Shown piece by piece: positions 1 through 10,269 of a DNA stretch of 64,000 nucleotides. The first letter of the stretch is position 1. Each line of letters opens with the position of its first letter. A program made the translations under genes and the position numbers. Location: assembly GCA_963691655.1 (NCBI GenBank), contig OY829328.1, forward strand, positions 11,362,704 to 11,426,703, read 5' to 3'. This DNA comes from Toxonevra muliebris. Lineage: Eukaryota > Arthropoda > Insecta > Diptera > Pallopteridae. The notes below the pieces were generated by a model. That model had not been told where the DNA came from. It made no database searches and was given only the letters and a program-made list of their open reading frames with translations.

Positions 1-469
1 TATACTTTTTTGCAATAAATTGATTATTGTTGTCAATATTTCTAATATTATAGACCTAACAGCATAGGAGTGCATAGCTTTTAGCGAAGTTTATTGGTCT
101 GAATAGAAAAAATATATTTCTGTTTTAAATTCTACGATAAAGATAAATTCCGCAGCAAATATAATTTGCAAAAATTACTACTAGCAAAATTTATACCGAA
201 AATACCAAAATCAATAACATCATACAAAGGCCGAAACCCAAGAATTTTTAAAACACCTACAATTAAAAATGTTCCGATTTTAAAAGTTGAAAAAGACATA
301 AAAAAATAGGTCACCTTAGCAGTTGCGGTAAATGCCAATTCTGTAGAGTCAATAAGAGCTTCGAGCTTCATCCAGTACTATTTCCCGTTTGAAAGTACCC
401 GTAGTATTTGTAATGTTTTTTAATAGAGCTAGGTTTATACTGGCTTTAATTATTTAGGAAAATAAAAAA

Positions 470-850
470 ATTATCTCCCCAACATCCTTAATCTAGACAT
501 AGCTAGTATTGGGCAATGGAAAAGATTGTGTTCTAAAGTCTCCGTTGTGACAGAGTCATTATAGTATCGATATAGGTCACTTTCCACTAAACCAAGCTTT
601 TTGGGATGATACTTAAGCAATCTTTACTAACTACGCCAATTAAAAAAACTGTTTTTTTTACGAGAGAGCGGGAACTGATGGCGAGATGTTATAGGGCTCC
701 ACCTCAAAGTATACACCTTGCATTGTAAGCTCGTCCGCCACCATTTTACATTTATACCGAATATCCGGGTACCCCGCAAAGTTGTAGCTTATTTTTAGTA
801 CTGAGGGTTTGAAGGTTGTATCATTTAAATATTTACCCATGGATGGCTTT
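470..850 (-). pseudogene. LINE ORF2 fragment, minus strand (R1/Jockey-like)
   Basis: Read on the minus strand, 658-840 is an open stretch containing ISYNFAGYPDIRYKCKMV and FEVEPYNISPSVPAL, which resembles the linker between reverse transcriptase and RNase H in some insect LINEs. Further along the same strand, about 483-590 reads TTETLEHNLFHCPILAMSRL, the Cys/His motif (EHLLFHCPAL type) near the C-terminus of R1/Jockey-group ORF2 proteins. The RNase H part expected between them is absent, so the copy has an internal deletion. The C-terminal motif is clear; the linker match is weaker. It faces the opposite way to the next LINE piece at 955. Confidence 0.55.
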
Positions 851-891
851 CCAATGACTTCAGCGAATCCGAGATATTCTTAAAAAAAACT

Positions 892-957
892 GAAATGAGT
901 CCCTTCTGCACTCGTCACATGATGTGATAACATACTTTCCCTGCAAGACAGTGCTGA
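892..957. repeat. 65-bp dispersed repeat, copy A
   Basis: The stretch from CCCTTCTGCACTCG to CTGCAAGACAG recurs at 2770-2834 with few mismatches. It abuts the start of the LINE RNase H fragment at 955, so it may be part of that element. Confidence 0.6.
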
Positions 958-1375
958 GACAGCCGATCACCTGGCTAGAAAGGCAGCACTTTTAGAAATA
1001 GACAGCAAACTTCTACTGAACGGTGGAAAGAAATGGGTACATGTAGGTTTAGTAAGATCTTCTGGCCCACTTTCTCTACAAATAAAACCAACTATTTACT
1101 TAACACGCTTGCTAATGTTTTTAACAACAGGTCACTGTTTAATAGGCAGGCATGCTTACAAACGTTAGCACAGGTCCTATATTACTAGGCCTTTGCAAGA
1201 TGCACGTTGAAATTTTTTGGCAGTGCCTTTATCAGTTCTTTATACCAATTGGGAGAAAATCCCTTAAAAGATTTACTACGTTCCGCAAATACGACAAATA
1301 TAGTAACAATGGACTTAAGTTCAGAAATGATAAAATAGTGTCACAGGCATGCGATAGTACTACGGACTTTTAAGT
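955..1375 (+). pseudogene. LINE ORF2 fragment: RNase H end and C-terminal tail
   Basis: On the plus strand, ETADHLARKAALLEIDSK matches the last catalytic block of the LINE RNase H domain (NEKADELARKG type). It is followed about 45 codons later by LTTGHCLIGRHAYKR, the block that follows RNase H in R1/LOA/I-type elements. A stop follows. After a frame change, EIFWQCLYQF at about 1215 looks like a decayed EHFLCQCPAF motif. Only the 3' part of the element is present. Confidence 0.6.
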
Positions 1376-1492
1376 TTTCTGCAAAATCGCGTTTTTTGAG
1401 TTATGACAGTTTAGTAAATGAGCGATATGTTAACCATAATGATAATTGTACTGTCAAAAGTAGTAGTGGATCAACTAGGATCGGTCGCCTGA

Positions 1493-1815
1493 TTAGGTTA
1501 GGTTAGAGTGGTGACGAATATCCTCACAACTCTCTCTCTTTAGTCCAATTTCTTTACGTTCCTAAGGTAGAAGATTTTCCTTCATATTCTTTTCATCAAA
1601 GTCGAAAGTACTGATTTTCAATTTTATGGAGTTTGATATGGAGGTTAATATAACCACTTATTTTGATGATGTAAGGAAGGTTTTGCACAAGTAGTTTAAC
1701 CTTTGTCAACTTATCGCCATACAGAAGAATAGTTGATGCTCTGATGCCTCTTCTTCATCCGGTTTATTACAGTTTCTGCACTAGTTGCTTGGCGTGAGCA
1801 ATGCTGACAAATTTG
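1493..1815 (-). pseudogene. LINE 3' end, minus strand, ending in CTAACCTAACC
   Basis: Read on the minus strand from about 1810, CRNCNKPDEEEASEHQLFFC is the zinc-knuckle-like C-terminal motif of R1/LOA-type ORF2. The sequence then runs to a 3' terminus at about 1493 reading CCACTCTAACCTAACCTAA. A tail of TAACC-type units is common on these LINEs. The same terminal string, with one base different, ends the SINE at 3538-3843. Confidence 0.55.
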
Positions 1816-1819
1816 TTTC

Positions 1820-3020
1820 AAGAAAACTGTAAAATATAAAGCCAAAAAAATTGGACAAAAATGTTTACAAGTCGGAAGATCAAAATTTCTCTTTCTTTGG
1901 TAAGTATTCCAAATAGTTTGGCAACTTTACTTTCTGAAGTGACCCCCCCCCCTCACCCCTCTAATTTCCGTATAATATCTTAAATACTGTGATCGTTGTT
2001 ACTGATTTAAAAGAAATTTTTAGGCACTGAAAAGTTTCTAATTCTCTGGATCCGCTATTCCCAGATACTAAGTGGTGAATTTTCACTTTCCGAGCGAACT
2101 TGTAGTTACTAAAACTTCCTTGATCATTTTATCATTTTAATAGTTTATTTTTTGGCTCTATTATGCTTTTGGTTAGTCAATATCCTTAATAGTCTTAGGA
2201 AATCTTACTCTTAAAAAATTTGTTCTATTTGACGAACTTCATCCGAGACTCTTTTTCTAACTGCTACAGAATTGACCTAATTCTATGGTTAGTTTCACTG
2301 CTCAACCTTCACATTATGTTAATAATGAGTCACTTTCACTTGTGTTTATAATTTAAATACTATTAATTCTACATCAACGAACGACCTTGAAAACAAACAC
2401 AAACGAAAAAGAGAAAAATTAAATCGAAATGAATATTTTTTTGCAAGTCCACACGCCGGCAATTTAAAAGCAATTTAGAAATTATTAAAATAAATGAATG
2501 ACAATGGCAATTATGCAGATTAAAAACATTAAAAAAACGAAACCTAGTTGGACGATGTAGACGAGTACGAGAGTACTTATATACACTTTTGAATAAATAT
2601 ACCAATAAAAACGCATCACCCCATAATTATTAGTAAATCCTAAAAGAACCCTTATTGTATATGTTAGATATTCCAACAAGTCTTCAGTTAATCTAAGACA
2701 AATTTTCAATCGATAGAAGAATATATTACTTACTTAGGTTTTATTGAGAAAAGCAAAAAGGCAAAACTAAAATGAATCCCTTCTGCACTCTTAATATGAT
2801 GTGATAGCATGCTTTCCCTGCAAGACAGGGCTGATGGAAACTCCAATGCAGCAACAGAATTTATAGCTTTCACTTACACAATTTCAAAACTTTATATGGC
2901 ATATTTTTAGAAATAATGATAACCAATTTTGTATGGCTTAATCATTCTTGCGTTGTCAAAAGACAGTAACTAGTGCAGCAAACATCGAAAGAATTAAACA
3001 AACAAATTTCAACGAAAATA
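1820..3020. other. AT-rich non-coding DNA
   Basis: No gene or clear element is seen apart from the second copy of the 65-bp repeat at 2770-2834. A short C-run lies near 1943-1957. Open stretches at 2369-2709 on the minus strand look like chance. Confidence 0.4.
2770..2834. repeat. 65-bp dispersed repeat, copy B
   Basis: Second copy of the repeat at 892-957. Here it is not followed by RNase H sequence, so the shared segment ends near GGGCTGA. Confidence 0.6.
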
Positions 3021-3024
3021 GGTT

Positions 3025-3163
3025 TGCTTGGGTAACTCAGTTGGTTAGCGCTTTGATCGATAGTCACAATGCGGAGTTTCAATCACAGTTTAGAGCTCCG
3101 ATAAATTTCATCAATAGAACGTATATAAAATATAGCATTATTTATTAAATAAAAAAAAAAAAA
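3025..3163 (+). mobile_element. tRNA-derived SINE-like unit with A-tail
   Basis: TAACTCAGTTGGTTAGCGC at 3033-3051 resembles the D-arm/box A of a tRNA, and GAGTTTCAATCAC at 3074-3086 resembles box B. The spacing is that of a tRNA. The unit ends at an A13 run at 3151-3163. The folding arms are decayed, so it is not a working tRNA. It could be a tRNA pseudogene rather than a true SINE. Confidence 0.45.
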
Positions 3164-3164
3164 T

Positions 3165-3290
3165 TTAATTTGTAGGGGTTGAACCTAATAAAAAAATAAA
3201 TGTAAACAAATTTCTGGGGTTTGAACCTTGGCAACGAGTGGGTGCGTGCTTACTGACGCATTAGACAACTAGGCTATAGTGTCATGAATT
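3165..3290 (-). mobile_element. tRNA-derived SINE-like unit, minus strand
   Basis: On the minus strand, TAGCCTAGTTG (3266-3276) fits the box A consensus and GGTTCAAACCCC (3216-3227) fits box B, about 49 nt apart. The 3' part runs into T/A-rich sequence shared with the neighbour at 3151-3163. It is a different head from the SINE at 3538. A degenerate tRNA gene is the alternative. Confidence 0.45.
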
Positions 3291-3499
3291 TTGGCAGCCA
3301 CTATTTTGGAGTTTTGTTTTTCTATATGTCTGTTCACACGGGCACAAGTATAAACGCCTGTCAGAAAGAGGAATGCAAGTGAGACAAATAAAACACACAC
3401 TTATAAACTCATACATATTATAAAACCTCAAACGACATCGACATGACATTTGATTTTAATTTCCGTCAATTCGGTATAAATTTTTTTTTCATTAAAAAC

Positions 3500-4231
3500 A
3501 CATTTTTTGAATAATCTGACGAAGTTAAATACTTGGGACGACCTCGATAGCCTAGTGGATAGTGTACTAGACTTTCATCTGGGAGGTTCGGGTTCGATTC
3601 CTGTCTTCGTCTGGTGGTTAATTTTCATTACTTTCTTATATTCACTATCAATATGAAGTGTATGAGAATTATAAGATAGTGTACAAGTGCACACATTGGT
3701 TGGTAATGGCAACACCACCAAGCCGATAAAAAATTACCACACCGCCGTTCGGAGTCGGCGTTAAACTGTAGGTCCAACTATGTGGTATCACAATGGGCCG
3801 TTCAGGCCTAAGTGTGTCTCTCGACAGCCACTCCAACCTAACCTAAATACTTGGGCATCATACTCGATAAACGCAGCGAAGAAGAAAGCGTTCAACATTT
3901 CCTAGGCAAATGTCCTATAATAAAAAAATTCGACATAACTTACTAGGAAAAACATTACTTGAAGAAGATGAAATTATCAACTTATTAAATGGCACATTGG
4001 TTAATTGGAAAATACTAATTACCTTTATTACAAAAAGTCTAGAATACAGAAGGTACTTAATTGAATTTAATTATAACTAAATAGATATTTAAAACTCAAT
4101 CCTCCGACTGACATTATAATATAATAAAGTCGTATGTTCTTTTAAACGTATTAATATTTATAGTTTTTTAAGATAATGAATTGTTAACATTTTTATAAAG
4201 TTTAAATAAAGAACAACCTACTACTACTACT
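3500..4231 (+). pseudogene. LINE ORF2 fragment split by a SINE
   Basis: Before and after the SINE, the reading is EVKYLG (3521-3537) and KYLGIILDKR (3845-3876). Together these are the conserved VKYLGVILD block that ends the LINE reverse transcriptase domain. Directly after it comes SEEESVQHFLGKCPII, the C-terminal Cys/His motif, then KTLLEEDEIINLLNGTL and a stop. RNase H is therefore missing, by deletion or because the family lacks it. The 3' end is a (CTA)n run at 4218-4231. Confidence 0.6.
3538..3843 (+). mobile_element. tRNA-derived SINE, full-length copy 1 with TSD
   Basis: This is a 306-bp unit bounded by perfect 12-bp target-site duplications, TAAATACTTGGG, at 3526-3537 and 3844-3855. 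Box A is TAGCCTAGTGG (3548-3558) and box B is GGTTCGATTCC (3591-3601), both intact. The body contains a conserved core around GCCGATAAAAAATTACCAC and ends CCACTCCAACCTAACC. It is inserted in a LINE reverse transcriptase sequence. A second copy of the same family lies at 27854-28116. The tail shares its sequence with the LINE end at 1493. I do not know a published name for it. Confidence 0.85.
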
Positions 4232-4389
4232 CGATAAAAGACTTAGAGTTAGAGTTAGAGCTTTCACCTTAATAATGTCCTCGAAAAATCCACTAGGGTC
4301 TTTTGGGTTTGCAGAAAACTCTTTGGTAAGACCTGGGGTCTTACCCCCAATATGATTTTCTTGCTGTATACTACGATAATTTGGCCAAA

Positions 4390-5655
4390 TGTAGTATATG
4401 CTGCATTGGTGTGGTGGCCTAAGGTTATCCTCGACTATCAGCAAACTTAACAAGCTTCAAAGGCTTGCCTGTCTCTCAATCACAGGGGCTATGCGAACTT
4501 GTCCCACTCCTGCGATTGAGATATTTATCGGGCTTGTACCTCTGCACATCTTCATAAAGAAGATAGCTGCAATTACTGCCTTGAGGCTGCAAGCATCATC
4601 CAACTTAATAAGAGGTTCCACCGGATATCTGCCCCTTTTAAGTAAAATTCGTAATACCCTTATCTACTCCGTGTCAGATTTTATGATTAGGGATCTTAAC
4701 CTTGGCCGGAAATTTAATATCATCCTTTCGTTCAGGTCCGATTGGAATGCCTGATTTTCCAACTTCGGTCCCTTTGTATTCAATTGGTATACTGACGGCT
4801 CGAAAAACAATTGTGGTTCTGGTGCTGGCGTTGTTGAACCTAGCACTCGAATCTCAATTCCACTGGGCATTTGGCCAAGTGTTTTTCAAGGCGAACTATA
4901 TGCAATTTAGACATGCGCTGGACCTTAACCTTAATAAAGGTCTAAGGTTATAATCATCTTTGACAGCCAAGAAGCTCTCAAGGCAATTTCATCATGGTGC
5001 TCCACTTCGAAGCTAGTGAAAAAGTGTTTTGAAAGTCAGTTGTCTTCCTGTAACAATGTCACGCTTTGTTGGGTACCAGGCTACTGTGACATTATAGTAA
5101 TGTAGCTGCTGATGAACTAGCTAGACATGGTTCAGCGACTTTACACACATGCCCCGATCCGTTCTGTGGGATCGGCTGGACTAGTTGCACATCGATCATA
5201 GAGGCGTGAGCGAGGGACAAAAGGCTATCTTATTGGCGTTCCGCTCAAGGCGTTAGTCAGGTAGGAAAGCTTCTCCTCTCACTCTCACCAAATTCGTGAA
5301 CTTAAATTAAACGGATCTCAGATAGCTAGTAGGCTTTCTACCTGGCCACTATGTAGTCAGATACCACCTAAGTAAATTAGGTCTGTCATATGAGACAGAA
5401 TGTCATCTATATATGAAGGATGATGAGACGACATCTCACATTCCATGTGAATGCCCAAAATTAGCCTTGCGTCGGCATAGAAGGAATATTTGAAACCGTT
5501 TCAATCAACGAACGAAATTAGAGCCTTTTCCACAAAAGATGTGCTAGCCTTCATTAGGATAGCAAATCACCCTTTGTCCTAATTTTGGGGCTTTGACCTA
5601 AAAGAGCAGTACCTGACTTTCGAGTCGCCCCAACCGCTTCTTAATAATAATAATG
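4390..5655 (+). pseudogene. R1/LOA-like LINE, 3' part of ORF2, degenerate
   Basis: The plus strand reads LQRLACLSITGAMRTCPTPA and EIFIGLVPLHIFIKKIA, the block between reverse transcriptase and RNase H in R1/LOA elements. RNase H follows: WYTDGSKNNCGSGAGVV (first catalytic Asp), FDSQEALKAISSW, VTLCWVPGYCDI and AADELARHGSATLHTCPDP. A decayed LTGHYVV and a SHIPCECPKLALRRHRR C-terminal motif come next. Several frameshifts and stops break the frame. The 3' end is a TAATAATAATAATGA run at 5642-5656. It is a typical truncated, dead copy. Confidence 0.75.
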
Positions 5656-5659
5656 AATA

Positions 5660-6055
5660 AATTTTCCTTCAAAGAAAGAATAAAAACTACGAAAACATCA
5701 AATTTAAGCAGTGCTGCGTTTTTATTAGCGCTGGGTGTATTTAAATGTCTGAGCACTAGATTAACTCTTCTACATTAGTTGCAGGATAAGTAACGAGCAA
5801 GTAAATGGAATACAAATTAACATGGTATGAAATCACACATACCTACATATACTACATCGTAGGAGTATGTCGCGTCTGTTGCTGATATGCGTTTAGTGTT
5901 GGTAGGTACAGTATTTTTTTTTTAACAGTGCCAGAAATTGAAGCGCTGCATGTAGCATCAAATTGGTTTTGTTGTACATAGCGATGGTAGATATGAAATA
6001 TCCCTTGACATTAATCCAAACTTAATTGCGATAGAAGTAAAATATGCAATAATAA
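5660..6055. other. Non-coding spacer between two LINEs
   Basis: AT-rich sequence with no gene or repeat that I can name. Confidence 0.4.
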
Positions 6056-6209
6056 TGAAAATATTTATTTATTTATGCATTTATTTATTTATTTCATCTG
6101 CCGAACAATGTTTATCAAATTACAAATCAAACTTAAAAATAAATTGAAAATACTTCAATAAAATTTTTAGATACCTCTCTTGACTGACTTAGGTCGATTA
6201 CACTACATA

Positions 6210-7850
6210 GACATTACATTATATTAAAGTTGACGCACGAGTTAGTAGAAAAAATGTCATGCCTGATAGGCATTTCAGGTGCATAATAATTAAAAAGAGC
6301 AGGAAGTGGAAACTGATTTAAAAACCATTGCGTCATCTGCGAAGATAAGACATTTCGAGTGAATAATGTAATTCGGAAGATTATTGATAAAAAGCGCAAA
6401 TAGGAGAGAAGCAAGGCGACTACTTTGGGGCACTCCAGAAAAATTTAAGATTTGTTTAGCACACTTACATATTTTCGATTTGGACAATTTGTTTGCGATC
6501 TGAGAGATGAATGAAAACACATGAATTTCAACTTATTTATTAATACAGTGTGCGGCACTCTATCAAAAGTCTTAGCAAAGTCGGCAAATACAACATCAAA
6601 CTGATTACCCTTTTCTACTTCATTTTTTTTGTTTTAAATGACAAAATAGAGATAAGTTGGTAGTTGTAAATCTGCCACTTACAAAGCCGAGCTGGCATTC
6701 AGATATCTGGTTTTTAATATAATTAATTATAAACCTGTTTTTTTAACTATTGCCTCGAAGAACTTTGGAATTTACGGCAATTTTGAAATTGGCCTATAAT
6801 TATCCACTTTTTATCTTGATTCTACTTTATAAATTGGAATTATGATTGATTCTTTCACTTTTAGCTGAAGACAAATTGAAGATAGCTGTAAGCAGTTGAA
6901 TCAAGTTAGGAGCACACTTTTGCAGAAATAGTGGTGGAATATCATAAGGGCCACATTTTTATTAACATTCATCTTAGGATATTCAAATTCAACTTCTTCA
7001 CCAAAAAGTATCAGAGACTCAAGGTCTATTAAGGAAGTTAGTTCTTCTATAGAGTGTAGTGTTTTTAGTGGCAAACAGTATAAAAATTATTAACAATAAA
7101 ATTTGAATTGAAAATACGAGGCAAACATGTCTCCCAGTCCGAAGTATTTAGTTTCAAGATACGACATATTTTTAGGAAGTGTGCACGATTTTCTTTTACC
7201 AAAAATTTCTCAAGGATATCATCACGAAAGATTTGGTTAAATTTGGATTTGTTATGACTGAATTTTTAAGGATGGTCAATCGACTATTAAATCGTGAAGG
7301 CTTGTTGCTCTTTTTAACCTTAATGATAGGCATAAAAGTTATAAACGCTTCATTAATGATATTGATTAATCAAACATAATTACCATATAAATTGTTCCTA
7401 AAAATTAAATCCCAATTAATCTCGAATAAGGACAAATAGATCGCAGTGTAATCAGCCTTTGAGAAATTAAATCTTCCAACATTGAAATAAATATAATAGA
7501 GATATCTATACTTATTAACAAAACTTTGTAATGTTTACAAGATTAATAAATACGAGATCCAATGAATTAATTACAATATTAAACTGGCAAAAACCTAGAA
7601 GCATTTACAATTTTCAATAATTTTAAGAATAAAATGAACGAACTGCAATCAGCATACCATCACTACTATTTAAGCCAGAGCTAACCAAGCCACGGTCACG
7701 ACGGAAAACATTGATTTTGCTATCAAACAGTTCGGCAGACAAAATACCATCATGTAGCTAAGTTTCCGTAATCGCAATTATATCATACAGCAAGAGAAAA
7801 TTCCATTGATTTGGTAACCAGACCACCAACGTTCTGGTAGTATTTGATAT
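6210..7850 (-). pseudogene. LINE ORF2 (endonuclease and reverse transcriptase), broken
   Basis: Would encode the nickase and reverse transcriptase that drive target-primed insertion. On the minus strand, YDIIAITETWLHDGILS and VFRRDRG (about 7790-7690) are the APE-type endonuclease core. FNFSKADYTAIY (about 7470) belongs to its end. The reverse transcriptase follows: CGPYDIPPLFLQKCAPNLI (6965-6900), NYRPISKLP (about 6800), VVFADFAKTFDRVPHT (about 6590-6545), SGVPQSSRLASLLFALFIN (about 6440-6380) and FADDAMVF (about 6340), where FADD stands for YADD. Many stops and frame changes make it non-functional. Sequence after the FADD block is mostly lost. Confidence 0.75.
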
Positions 7851-7906
7851 ATTACTATTGGAGTTATTACCACAAGCCAATTGTTTAGTCATTAGAGAAT
7901 CTGTGT

Positions 7907-9154
7907 TTAACAAAAGTCGTCTAGCAACGAGATCAATGTGTTTTTTGAGCGAAATTCGAAGGGCCTAATGCGAATACCTGTAGGCCAAAAACTTGCATTA
8001 AAAACCACATTAGCGCAATCAGCTGGGATAGCAATTTTAAAATTAATCTTCTTCCGGTTTACATCTGATTCACCTTTCTTCAGCAGTTTAAAACATAAGA
8101 TATCAGACGAATTAATTGTTGACATTCGGGAAATGTAATTAATGATCGCTTGGCTAGTAGTAGATGGCCGGAAGCTAGCTAGATGAAACCAACTCATAGG
8201 TTTAAAGACAACGATGCCATCACATTCCATGTGGTTATTGCCAATCACCATCTCGGGCAAAACATTAGTGCTAGCAATAGCATTATTCGAATTATGCATG
8301 TTAGTACTTAATTGATTGTTATTGAAAGTTACAGCATCATCATTGAATATATCAGCAATAGTACTTATGTCTTCATTCAAAGTAGGCATAGGATCAACAT
8401 CTATGACGCCGACAGCTGAATTATTAGCGGCAGCAAAATTATTAGCAATAGCAGAGGCATCAGAATTATTAACGATCGCAGAGGCATTAGAATTATTAGC
8501 GACAGCAGCAACAGGGTTATTGTCTGTGACATTAGTAACAGCATTCGTCAACTTGGTTGAATCATTTGTAACGACAACATCTGATGAGGAGAGTGAACTG
8601 CAAGAGCTTGAACAATTTTTGCTTTGTATACGAGCAGAGTTACGCAGAGCGCGCGCTAAGTTAACAGTATTTTTTGATGTACTCATCGCAGGTTTCTTGG
8701 ATAGTAACAAATCAGATCGTTTGCTGCTCGGGCTGTTCAGGTTAGTGTTCCTGGCCACAACACGAGAGAGAGTAGGCGAGTTAGAATAACTGTTTTTAAA
8801 CTTCATATCCGATGCTGTTTTGTTTTCAGTGTCAGTGGCCTTTGATTTAGAGCGAGTTACTCTTGCAAAACGATTTTCAATTGCACTGTGTTGCACATGT
8901 GCAAATTTTAAAGAGTCGAACACATCTTTTAAATCGGTTAGGGCCTTGTATGCATCATCTATTTTGGATGCACAGATTAGAGGTGATTGGTTAGCGCAAG
9001 AGTCACATCTAAACACGATATTTGAATTTAATTTTAAGAGCTTAAGGCAATCAGCACTGATATTTAGATATTTAGAGTGCACTTTAACGCAGCAGAATGC
9101 ACACGAGATAGAGTCAACGTCTAAGCACTGAATGCACTTAATGCATTTCGACAT
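7907..9154 (-). CDS. LINE ORF1 protein with PHD-like zinc finger (intact frame)
   Basis: A 415-residue open frame starting at ATG 9154; the frame stays open a few codons upstream but without an earlier ATG. ORF1 proteins bind the LINE RNA and form the ribonucleoprotein. Residues 7-53 fit a PHD-type ring: C7, C10, C18, C21, H26, C50 and C53, but the ligand expected after H26 is Tyr29 rather than Cys. The middle (about 60-300) is Ser/Asn/Ala-rich with short repeats around NNSDASAI. Residues 322-415 form a compact end containing WFHLASFRPSTTSQAI, NFKIAIPADCANVVF and GIRIRPFEFRSKN, a conserved C-terminal block of this ORF1 type. ORF2 lies just downstream but is broken. The frame may be intact by recent insertion or by luck; expression is unknown. 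Confidence 0.7.
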   Translation of the reverse strand: MSKCIKCIQCLDVDSISCAFCCVKVHSKYLNISADCLKLLKLNSNIVFRCDSCANQSPLICASKIDDAYKALTDLKDVFDSLKFAHVQHSAIENRFARVTRSKSKATDTENKTASDMKFKNSYSNSPTLSRVVARNTNLNSPSSKRSDLLLSKKPAMSTSKNTVNLARALRNSARIQSKNCSSSCSSLSSSDVVVTNDSTKLTNAVTNVTDNNPVAAVANNSNASAIVNNSDASAIANNFAAANNSAVGVIDVDPMPTLNEDISTIADIFNDDAVTFNNNQLSTNMHNSNNAIASTNVLPEMVIGNNHMECDGIVVFKPMSWFHLASFRPSTTSQAIINYISRMSTINSSDILCFKLLKKGESDVNRKKINFKIAIPADCANVVFNASFWPTGIRIRPFEFRSKNTLISLLDDFC

Positions 9155-9360
9155 TTTCGCTTGATCACTCAATTTAGTTTAAGAAGTGCAGTTTTCACAA
9201 GTAATACCCACTGATAAAATTCAGTTTAGGTGAATTATGTGTCCTTTTTCACTATTTAATAGAAATATATTATTTATCACTATTAATCACAAACAGAGCA
9301 AAACACGTCCGCACGATTTGAAAGTTTATTATGAATTGACCAAATATGAAAGTATGCGTG

Positions 9361-9625
9361 AGCGTGACAGTGGCACAAATAACTAACATCCTGCATAACA
9401 TTAACTTCAACCTCCAGCAGCCTTGATAGAATAATGATGTTATAGTTGATGACGTGCAGACCGCAGCGCAGACTGATACATTTTTTTTATATTGACAAAG
9501 CAGAGGAAATTGTTAGTAAACTCAACTAAATGCATATCACTTTTCATATCCTTTATAAATTCCGCGTAGTGGTTGATAATTCAATATTTCCTTTCTACGC
9601 ACATAAAAGGAGAGTTTAATTGAAC
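9361..9625. repeat. ~265-bp repeat, copy A, upstream of the LINE
   Basis: Shares an ordered set of blocks with 9650-9975: GACA(g/c)..GTG.CACAAATAA, CAGCAGC(c/t)TTGATAGAAT, ATGATGTTAT, GACAAAG.GGAGGAAATTG, and GATAATTCAATATTT..CTTC..ACGCACATAAAA. It may be a 5' promoter monomer of the LINE or an unrelated duplicated element. Confidence 0.65.
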
Positions 9626-9649
9626 TTGCATGCCCATATACTTGCATGT

Positions 9650-9975
9650 TGTGACACACAGTGACACAAATAATTTACATCATGCATACAATTAACTGAA
9701 ACTTGCAGCAGCTTTGATAGAATGATGATGTTATGGTTATTGACGTGTAGAAGGTGTATTTATTTATCTATTTAACCGCAGTAACTACATGTTTCTTTTT
9801 TTAATGACAAAGAGGAGGAAATTGAAAAATAAGTAGCTAGCATTTCACTTTGATAGCAAACACATGAATGCACATCACTTTTTAATATCCTTTATCATTA
9901 ATTTATGCGTTTGTGTTTGATAATTCAATATTTTCCTTCAACGCACATAAAATGAGAGCTTGTTTGTGATTGAAT
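9650..9975. repeat. ~320-bp repeat, copy B
   Basis: Diverged second copy of 9361-9625, in the same orientation. It is longer because of an insertion around 9755-9785 that includes a TTTATTTATCTATTT run. Confidence 0.65.
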
Positions 9976-10269
9976 TGGGAGGAGAGAATTTCTTCTCTTC
10001 TAACGTTTGGCCCAAAGCGTCAAAATTTTCACAAAACAGCTGGAAGGTACGAATGCATGGCTAATGAAAATTCTTGGTATTATAAGAGTCATAGTTTAGA
10101 CAAATTATTCGCGATCTGAACGACTCATGACAGTCGGAGTGGTAGGAGGAGGCGAGAAAAGCAGGAGAAATGGATAAATTTAACGCCAAAACGCAGGAGG
10201 TGGATGGAAACTTCGTTCGTTTTTCGATGTAATTGGCGTGTATTATATGATTTATCTTGTCATGTTACA

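Larger units (their letters stand above)
6060..9310 (-). mobile_element. CR1/Jockey-type LINE, near full length, minus strand
   Basis: The order on the minus strand is 5' region (about 9155-9310), intact ORF1 (9154-7907), decayed ORF2 with endonuclease then reverse transcriptase (about 7850-6210), and a 3' tail of AAAT/AAAC units at 6061-6101. ORF2 lacks the usual RNase-H-less C-terminal part after the YADD-type motif, so the copy is internally deleted at its 3' side. The exact 5' end is not visible and no target-site duplication was found. Confidence 0.7.

Noticed and set aside
3213..3601. tRNA genes
   Set aside because: Box A and box B are present but the stems do not pair as in a working tRNA and the sequences continue into SINE bodies.
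4202..4453. 83-codon minus-strand frame
   Set aside because: It lies over the LINE 3' tail and the start of the next LINE fragment, which are better explained on the plus strand.
8316..9131. Plus-strand frames of 157 and 103 codons opposite the LINE ORF1
   Set aside because: They are the antisense shadow of the 415-codon ORF1, which has the recognisable zinc finger and C-terminal block.
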